Below, piece by piece: positions 1 to 6,671 of a DNA stretch of 6,671 nucleotides. The notes beneath the pieces are model-generated. The model made no database searches. It was not told the origin of the DNA and worked only from the letters and a program-made list of their open reading frames with translations. Positions within the stretch are counted from its first letter, which is position 1. Each line of letters opens with the position of its first letter. The translations under genes were made by a program, and so were the position numbers. This stretch comes from an uncultured Panacagrimonas sp. (lineage in GTDB: Bacteria; Pseudomonadota; Gammaproteobacteria; Nevskiales; Nevskiaceae), in the NCBI GenBank assembly GCA_946481265.1, contig CAMLNE010000241.1, forward strand, positions 1 through 6,671, in the 5' to 3' direction.

Positions 1-59
1 GGGGTCGGACGCTCGTGGTAGGACAGGGCGGCTTCGCGCAGTTCTTCGCGGACTTTCAC
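1..59 (-). CDS. maeB: NADP-dependent malic enzyme, N-terminal fragment (partial)
   Basis: Read on the minus strand from GTG at 59, the frame gives [20 protein letters not shown] and then leaves the window. This resembles the start of large MaeB-type malic enzymes (E. coli MaeB begins MDDQLKQSALDFHEFPVPGK, from memory): the L-K/R-x-A/S-A-L-x-Y/F-H-E pattern followed by a Pro-x-Pro segment lines up residue for residue. The family decarboxylates malate to pyruvate with NADP reduction in the cytoplasm, and usually carries a C-terminal phosphotransacetylase-like domain, not visible here. No ATG lies in this frame nearby. GTG at 71 is an alternative start adding four residues. Neither has a clear Shine-Dalgarno sequence, so the exact start is uncertain. 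It is divergent from radC. The identification rests on about 20 residues and is moderate. Confidence 0.6.
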   Translation of the reverse strand, partial: MKVREELREAALSYHERPT

Positions 60-115
60 TGAGAGCGGCACCAAAAGGGGGCTGAACGGGCGCGTATCCT
101 GCCATGCGAGGCACC

Positions 116-140
116 CTGCACGGCATGACGGCACGTGCAG
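116..140. promoter_or_regulatory. Inverted repeat in the maeB-radC divergent spacer
   Basis: CTGCACG at 116-122 is mirrored by CGTGCAG at 134-140, with an 11-base spacer. It lies between two divergent genes, about 45 bases before the radC ATG, so it could be an operator or a hairpin in the radC leader. Seven-base arms arise by chance fairly often in GC-rich DNA, and no regulator is suggested by the sequence. The rest of the spacer (60-183) shows no convincing -35/-10 pair. Confidence 0.2.
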
Positions 141-183
141 AAGCACGCCTGACCGCTTCGGCCGACGGCGGCACACTGCGCGC

Positions 184-858
184 ATGTCGATCATCGACTG
201 GCCCGCAATCGAGCGTCCACGCGAGAAACTGCTTTCGCGGGGACCGGCCGCGCTGTCGGATCCGGAACTGCTCGCGATCTTCCTGCGCACCGGCGTCAGC
301 GGCCGCAGCGCGGTGGACCTGGCGCGCGAGCTGCTCGCGCGTTTCGGCAACCTGCGCGCACTGGTCGGCGCCGGGCCGGCGCAGTTCTGCGAATCGCGCG
401 GTCTGGGCCAGGCCAAGTACGCGCAACTGCAGGCAGCCATGGAAATCGGCCGTCGCGTGCTGGCACAGGACCTGGCATCGCGCGACGTGCTGTCGGATCC
501 GGCCGCGACGCGGCGCTACCTTTCAGCCTGGCTGCGCGACCGCGACCGCGAGGTCTTTGCGGCCCTGTTCCTCGACAGCCAGCACCGCGTGCGCGCGGCC
601 GAGGAGCTCGCGCAGGGCACCCTGGATGCCGCCAGCGTCTATCCGCGCGAGGTGGTCAAGCGAGCGCTGGCACTGGGTGCCGCGGCCGTGATCTTCGCGC
701 ACAACCATCCCAGCGGCGTCGCCGAGCCGTCCGCTGCCGACCGCCTGCTGACCGAACGCCTGAAGCAGGCACTGGCCCTGGTGGACATCCGCGTGCTCGA
801 CCATTTCGTGGTCGGCGAAGGTGTGCCCACCAGCTTTGCGGAGCGCGGTTGGCTGTAG
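184..858 (+). CDS. radC: RadC family JAMM-domain protein
   Basis: This is a complete 224-residue RadC, the usual length for the family. The N-terminal part (about 10-95) carries the conserved opening [10 protein letters not shown], then [14 protein letters not shown], and a helix-hairpin-helix-like stretch around LVGAGPAQF...[11 protein letters not shown] (about 60-84), expected to contact DNA. The C-terminal RadC/JAMM domain (about 103-224) has the full metal-binding pattern H-x-H-x7-S-x2-D at His173, His175, Ser183 and Asp186, inside [12 protein letters not shown]. The upstream glutamate is Glu156 in [10 protein letters not shown]. All residues expected for a metalloenzyme are present. The name means 'DNA repair protein', but E. 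coli work tied the original radC102 phenotype to recG, and the molecular role remains unsettled. The ATG at 184 is chosen because [17 protein letters not shown] matches the family start; no strong Shine-Dalgarno precedes it. It converges on the unknown secreted-protein gene. Confidence 0.95.
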   Translation: MSIIDWPAIERPREKLLSRGPAALSDPELLAIFLRTGVSGRSAVDLARELLARFGNLRALVGAGPAQFCESRGLGQAKYAQLQAAMEIGRRVLAQDLASRDVLSDPAATRRYLSAWLRDRDREVFAALFLDSQHRVRAAEELAQGTLDAASVYPREVVKRALALGAAAVIFAHNHPSGVAEPSAADRLLTERLKQALALVDIRVLDHFVVGEGVPTSFAERGWL

Positions 859-860
859 CC

Positions 861-911
861 CGCTCCTTGTCTGCGGGCGGGGCCCGCCCTGCGACACGCC
901 TCGAAGGAGCG
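861..911. repeat. Degenerate REP-like intergenic palindrome
   Basis: An outer 8-bp inverted repeat, CGCTCCTT (861-868) with AAGGAGCG (904-911), encloses an inner GC hairpin, GGGCGG (875-880) with CCGCCC (884-889) and a 3-base loop. The sequence continues GGAGCGGTCGCCGCGA, which recalls the 'GGAGCGGCTTCAGCCGCGA' type of repeat scattered between genes in Xanthomonadales (recalled, not searched). It sits three bases after the radC stop, between converging genes, which is the typical place for such elements. It may stabilise the radC mRNA 3' end or help terminate it. It is an imperfect copy, so membership in a dispersed family is an inference. Confidence 0.5.
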
Positions 912-925
912 GTCGCCGCGAGGAA

Positions 926-952
926 GCCCGCCGTCAGTCTCTGACGGCGGGC
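926..952 (-). terminator. Strong hairpin between convergent genes, likely terminator
   Basis: GCCCGCCGTCAG (926-937) pairs perfectly with CTGACGGCGGGC (941-952), giving a 12-bp stem with a 3-base loop. It begins 26 bases after the stop of the minus-strand secreted-protein gene and 67 bases after the radC stop. On the minus strand only two T residues follow the stem (TTCCTC), and none on the plus strand, so it lacks the T-run of a textbook intrinsic terminator. It is symmetric and could serve both converging transcripts. It may work as a rho-assisted terminator or simply as a 3'-end protecting stem. The hairpin is certain; its function is inferred from position. Confidence 0.6.
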
Positions 953-959
953 CCTGGCT

Positions 960-984
960 GGGTGCTACGGCTTGGGTGCTACGG
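960..984. repeat. Short tandem duplication over the 3' end of the minus-strand gene
   Basis: GGGTGCTACGG occurs at 960-970 and again at 974-984, a period of 14 bases. The second copy overlaps the stop codon of the secreted-protein gene (TAG, complement of 979-981). It looks like a small replication-slippage duplication, and no function is apparent. Confidence 0.6.
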
Positions 985-2012
985 TTTCTGCGTGGCGGCG
1001 GCCTTGCCCGGCTGGGAAGGGGCCGTCGATCCCACCGCGGCGCCGCCGCGGTCGGTCCAGCTCCATGCCAGCGTCGACCTGGCCTCGCCGGTGAAATCGC
1101 CCATCACGGTGGAGTTGCCATCCAGCGGCATGTTCAGCGGCAGCACCGCCTTCGCCTCGCCGGACAGGTCCGCGTGGCGCAGGGTTTCGTTGACCCAGCC
1201 CTGCAGCGGCGGCGGGATCGGCAGGCTGTCCTCGCTCTCGCGGGTCTTGCCGAACTCGGTGCGCGTCACCTTGCCGTGCGCCTCGGGAATGTAGGTGTTC
1301 TCCACGTACATGCGGTTCTCGAGGGTGTCGACCACCACGGTGAAATAGCTGCACAGCGACTTGCGATCCACCTCGCTGCCGTTCGAGTCGCCGTCGTAGG
1401 TCAGCGAGTACGGGAAGATCTTGTCCTTCTTGCGCCCGTAGGCGGTTTCACCGCTGGCCGTGTACTTGTGCACCGAGTGGATGGTGTTGGTGCAGCCCGG
1501 GTAGCCGAAGAAGAACCGGTAGCGCGGCGTGCCTTCGAACAGCTGGCTGTTGTCCGGCTCGACCGCGGCCGCCATGAGTTCGGCGAACTTCACTCCGGTC
1601 TCGGACATGCAGACACTGTCGCCCTTGCATTCGTAGTTGGCCTTCTGCGCCTTCTGCGACAGGTCTTGCATCAGCGTGGGCGATTTCGGGTCCACGCCCA
1701 TGGCGCGCAGCTTCTGCGCGCCTTGCTGGCGCAGGTACTCGGTCTTGATCGCCATGCGCGTGTTGACGTCCGGATCGAGCAGGTTGGCGGCGTACAGCTT
1801 GCCGTCCGAGCGCAGGGTGGTGGAGAAGTCGTAGGACTGCGTGGTGGTGGCCTTGGACCACTGCAGGGCGTTCTTCCAGTCCTGCTTGCCGTCCACCGTG
1901 ATGGAGATCGACAGCTTGCGCTCCACCGGGGCGGCCGAGGCCATGCCAACGCCCAGCGTGCACAGCAGGACGACGGACAGCGCGGTACTGGACCAGCGGG
2001 ACAGGAAACGGC

Positions 2013-2016
<4 letters not shown>
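979..2016 (-). CDS. Secreted/periplasmic protein of unknown family, coupled to uvrA
   Basis: I do not recognise this 345-residue protein. It starts with a clear Sec-type signal peptide: basic MSRFLSRW, a hydrophobic core [16 protein letters not shown], and an Ala-Ser-Ala cleavage site after residue 28, so the mature protein begins APVERKL. No lipobox cysteine follows, and there is no other membrane segment, which suggests a soluble periplasmic or exported protein. The mature part has exactly four cysteines (130, 136, 175, 222), compatible with two disulfides. It opens with a beta-like stretch ([14 protein letters not shown]) and has aromatic patches ([10 protein letters not shown] about 166-175; YFTVVVD about 224-230). 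The C-terminus (about 322-345) is low-complexity Gly/Ala/Pro. No enzyme motif is visible. The ATG overlaps the uvrA stop (ATGA), and AAGGAG lies 9 bases upstream inside uvrA, which fixes this start and implies co-translation. Codon use is GC-rich like its neighbours, so there is no sign of recent transfer. Confidence 0.85.
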
Positions 2017-5003
<2,987 letters not shown>

Positions 5004-5058
5004 GGACCGGGAGATGGAGAAGCCGAACGAGCGCGGGGGAGAGCCGCGGGAACTCGGT

Positions 5059-5088
5059 ACTATATGGAGCCGGTCCGCCGCGCTTCAA
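5059..5088 (-). promoter_or_regulatory. Probable sigma70-type promoter of uvrA
   Basis: On the minus strand, TTGAAG (5083-5088, 4 of 6 to TTGACA) is followed after 18 bases by TATAGT (5059-5064, 5 of 6 to TATAAT). Transcription would begin near 5052, leaving a leader of about 50 bases before the uvrA ATG at 5003. It sits in one of the few AT-richer patches of an otherwise GC-rich spacer. No CTG-N10-CAG LexA box overlaps it, so SOS control is not evident from sequence. Confidence 0.55.
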
Positions 5089-5178
5089 AGTATCCAGTAC
5101 CCGCTCCCGGCGCCGAAGCTGCATCGCGGGCCCGTTCTTGTCCGCCTCGCTCCTCGCCGCACCCGACTTCTCCACCGC

Positions 5179-5277
5179 ATGAACGCTCTCGAATGGTGCG
5201 CCGCCGGCGCTCCCGGTCGCATCGCCGACCGCGCTCCCGACAGCGGCGCCCTGCCGTCGCCCATGCTTCGTCCATGA
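5179..5277 (+). CDS. Small upstream ORF overlapping the MFS start (possible leader peptide)
   Basis: A 32-codon ORF begins [10 protein letters not shown] and ends PSPMLRP. Its TGA (5275-5277) overlaps the ATG of the MFS gene (5274-5276) as ATGA, the arrangement typical of translational coupling. Its first six residues are identical to the start of the MFS protein ([10 protein letters not shown]) but lie in a different reading frame, 95 bases upstream. Roughly three quarters of its third codon positions are G or C, consistent with coding but not proof in this GC-rich DNA. Neither this ATG nor the MFS ATG has a recognisable Shine-Dalgarno sequence. It may be a translated leader, a relic of an earlier start of the transporter, or a chance ORF. 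Confidence 0.3.
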   Translation: MNALEWCAAGAPGRIADRAPDSGALPSPMLRP

Positions 5278-5297
5278 ATGCACTCGAATGGCGTGCC
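5179..5297 (+). repeat. Imperfect direct repeat of the MFS start region
   Basis: The 24 bases at 5179-5202 and at 5274-5297 match at 20 positions. Both copies begin at an ATG and encode MNALEW. The similarity fades on both sides when the flanks are compared at the same 95-base offset. The offset is not a multiple of three, so the two copies are in different frames. Confidence 0.65.
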
Positions 5298-6455
5298 GTC
5301 CTCAGCCTGGGCCTGGTCTACGCCCTGCGAATGGTCGGCATGTTCATGATTCTGCCCGTCTTCGCGCTGTATGCGCGCGACCTGCCGGGCGGTGCCACCC
5401 CGATCGCCATCGGCCTGGCCATCGGGGTCTATGGCCTGGCGCAGGCGCTCCTGCAGGTCCCGCTGGGCCTGCTGTCGGACCGCATCGGGCGCAAGCCGGT
5501 GATCTTCATCGGCATGGGCATCTTCGCCCTCGGAAGCCTGGTGGCGGGCTTCGCCCAGGACATCGAGACGGTCACGCTCGGTCGCCTGCTGCAGGGGGCG
5601 GGCGCCGTGTCCTCGGCCGTCGCCGCGCTGCTGGCCGATGTCACCCGCGACCAGGTCCGCACCACGGCCATGGCCATCCTCGGTGCCGGCATGGGCCTGG
5701 CCTTCATCCTGGCCATCGTGGCGGGGCCGATCGTGTCCAGCTGGATCGGCGTCAACGGCATCTTTTTCCTCACCGCCGGCCTGGCCCTGCTGACCCTGCC
5801 GGTGGTCGCCTTCGGCGTCCCCACGCCGAGCCTGCCCGTGGCGCATGCCGGCGGGTTCCGCGAGGTGCTGGGGAACCCGGAACTGCTGCGCCTGAACGCC
5901 GGCATCTTCCTGCTGCATGCCCTGATGACGGCCTTGTTCACCGTCGTGCCCGTCGCCATCCACGACACCCTGGAGCTGGCCAGCGAGCAGCACTGGCGGG
6001 TCTACCTGCCGGTCCTGGTGCTGTCGATCCTGCCGGTGTTCCCGCTGATCCGCACCGCCGAGAGCAGCGGCCATGCACGCCTCGTGTTCCGCGGCGCGGT
6101 GACCCTGCTCGGCGGCTCAATGGCGCTGGCCGCCTTCGGCCACCTGCAGCCGGCGCTGCTGCTGCTTGCCCTGCTGCTGTTCTTCGTCGCCTTCAACTAC
6201 CTGGAGGGCGCCCTGCCCTCGATGATCTCGCGCCGCGCACCGGCCGCGCGCCGCGGCGCGGCACTGGGCGTGTACGCCACCTCGCAGTTCCTGGGCGCAT
6301 TCGCCGGCGGCGCGATCGGCGGATTCGCGCAGTCGCACTTCGGGCTTTCGGGTGCTTTCATCGCCTGCACCCTCCTGCCTATGATCTGGCTCCTCATTCC
6401 TGCCGGCGCGGCGCTCGACAAGCGCGGCGCGCCCGCGCTCAAACCCCATTCCTGA
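5274..6455 (+). CDS. MFS transporter, YajR-like, lacking the C-terminal YAM domain
   Basis: This 393-residue inner-membrane protein is predicted to have 12 transmembrane helices (first about 8-30, last about 358-380). It closely follows the pattern of E. coli YajR, a proton-driven drug-efflux-type major facilitator: the N-terminal [21 protein letters not shown], motif [11 protein letters not shown] at 65-74 in the loop between helices 2 and 3, RLLQGAGAV at 104-112, [14 protein letters not shown] about 303-316 and [15 protein letters not shown] about 332-346. E. coli YajR has an extra cytoplasmic C-terminal YAM domain; here the protein stops soon after helix 12 ([11 protein letters not shown]). 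The substrate is unknown. ATG 5274 is chosen because MNALEWRA matches the family start and hydrophobic sequence follows directly; an in-frame ATG at 5193 would add an Arg-rich, implausible extension. ssb follows after 22 bases, so the two are probably cotranscribed. From memory Pseudomonas has the same uvrA < > MFS-ssb order. Confidence 0.9.
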   Translation: MNALEWRAVLSLGLVYALRMVGMFMILPVFALYARDLPGGATPIAIGLAIGVYGLAQALLQVPLGLLSDRIGRKPVIFIGMGIFALGSLVAGFAQDIETVTLGRLLQGAGAVSSAVAALLADVTRDQVRTTAMAILGAGMGLAFILAIVAGPIVSSWIGVNGIFFLTAGLALLTLPVVAFGVPTPSLPVAHAGGFREVLGNPELLRLNAGIFLLHALMTALFTVVPVAIHDTLELASEQHWRVYLPVLVLSILPVFPLIRTAESSGHARLVFRGAVTLLGGSMALAAFGHLQPALLLLALLLFFVAFNYLEGALPSMISRRAPAARRGAALGVYATSQFLGAFAGGAIGGFAQSHFGLSGAFIACTLLPMIWLLIPAGAALDKRGAPALKPHS

Positions 6456-6463
6456 CACTTTCC

Positions 6464-6470
6464 AAGAGGA
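6464..6470 (+). promoter_or_regulatory. Ribosome binding site of ssb
   Basis: AAGAGGA lies seven bases before the ssb ATG, in the 22-base gap after the MFS stop. It is the clearest Shine-Dalgarno on the plus strand of this window and contrasts with the missing one before the MFS gene. Confidence 0.7.
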
Positions 6471-6477
6471 CACCGCC

Positions 6478-6671
6478 ATGGCCCGCGGCATCAACAAAGT
6501 CATCCTGATCGGCAACCTCGGCAAGGATCCCGAGACCAAGACCTTCGCCAACGGCGGTTCGGTCACCAATGCCACGCTGGCCACATCCGAGAGCTGGAAG
6601 GGCAAGGACGGGCAGCAGCAGGAACACACCGAGTGGCACAACCTGGTCTTCAACGACAAGCTCGGCGAGAT
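6478..6671 (+). CDS. ssb: Single-stranded DNA-binding protein, N-terminal part (partial)
   Basis: The first 64 residues of SSB are visible before the window ends. SSB coats single-stranded DNA as a tetramer through its OB fold, and its C-terminal tip recruits repair and replication proteins (outside the window). The start [19 protein letters not shown] is diagnostic, followed by [16 protein letters not shown] and TEWHNLVF. Trp40 and Trp53 match the DNA-stacking Trp40 and Trp54 of E. coli SSB. The position matching E. coli Phe60 (in VVLFGKLAE) reads Asn59 here, with Phe at 58 (LVFNDKLGE), so the aromatic is shifted by one residue. ATG 6478 is chosen for the family match and the AAGAGGA upstream. 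It probably shares a transcript with the MFS gene and could also have its own promoter inside that gene, which I could not identify. Confidence 0.97.
   Translation, partial: MARGINKVILIGNLGKDPETKTFANGGSVTNATLATSESWKGKDGQQQEHTEWHNLVFNDKLGE

Noticed and set aside
95..100. TATCCT as a -10 box for radC.
   Set aside because: Only 4 of 6 match and there is no -35 element at the right distance (CAAAAG).
104..691. Plus-strand open frame overlapping radC in another frame, starting at an earlier ATG.
   Set aside because: Its product is Arg/Ser/Ala-rich with no domain, while the radC frame carries the full JAMM motif.
5058..5066. TACTATATG on the plus strand as a -10 box for the MFS gene.
   Set aside because: No reasonable -35 lies 16-18 bases upstream, and the same bases are better explained as the minus-strand -10 of uvrA.
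5083..5097. CTT-N9-CAG at the uvrA promoter as a possible LexA box.
   Set aside because: The spacing is 9 instead of 10, the left half is not CTG, and the centre is not AT-alternating.
5193..5273. Upstream in-frame ATG as the true MFS start.
   Set aside because: It would add 27 Arg-rich residues before a family-typical start; no Shine-Dalgarno supports it.

Overview
The window is GC-rich chromosomal DNA that looks like a gammaproteobacterium, most likely of the Xanthomonadales/Lysobacterales. The grounds are the RadC and SSB N-termini, a divergent uvrA < > MFS-ssb arrangement (from memory also present in Pseudomonas), and a degenerate palindrome resembling the 'GGAGCGG...CGCGA' intergenic repeats of that order. 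The order-level call is an inference; no taxonomic marker gene is present.

Layout, left to right. (1) Positions 1-59, minus strand: what looks like the first residues of an NADP-type malic enzyme (MaeB-like), cut by the window edge. (2) 60-183: divergent spacer with a short inverted repeat. (3) 184-858, plus strand: radC, complete, with an intact JAMM metal-binding motif. (4) 859-978: convergent spacer holding a degenerate REP-like palindrome (861-911), a perfect 12-bp hairpin (926-952) that probably ends transcription from one or both sides, and a 14-bp-period duplication (960-984). (5) 979-2016, minus: a secreted or periplasmic protein of unknown family, whose ATG overlaps the stop codon of the preceding uvrA (ATGA). 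(6) 2013-5003, minus: uvrA, complete, with both ABC modules and both zinc sites intact. (7) 5004-5273: divergent spacer with a good sigma70-like promoter for uvrA and a small ORF (5179-5277) leading into the next gene. (8) 5274-6455, plus: a YajR-like MFS transporter without the C-terminal YajR domain. (9) 6478-6671, plus: start of ssb, running off the window.

Functionally this is a DNA-maintenance neighbourhood: UvrA (nucleotide excision repair), SSB (single-strand DNA binding) and RadC (JAMM family, exact role unsettled) flank two membrane or envelope genes. uvrA and the secreted protein form one minus-strand operon with translational coupling. The transporter and ssb form a plus-strand operon with a 22-base gap. 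I could not find a canonical LexA box (CTG-N10-CAG) in the uvrA/MFS spacer.

No mobile element, CRISPR array, tRNA or rRNA is visible. Most of the window is ordinary housekeeping sequence. The two points most worth a second look are the duplicated start region in front of the MFS gene, which creates a small ORF beginning MNALEW just like the transporter itself, and the unknown exported protein coupled to uvrA.
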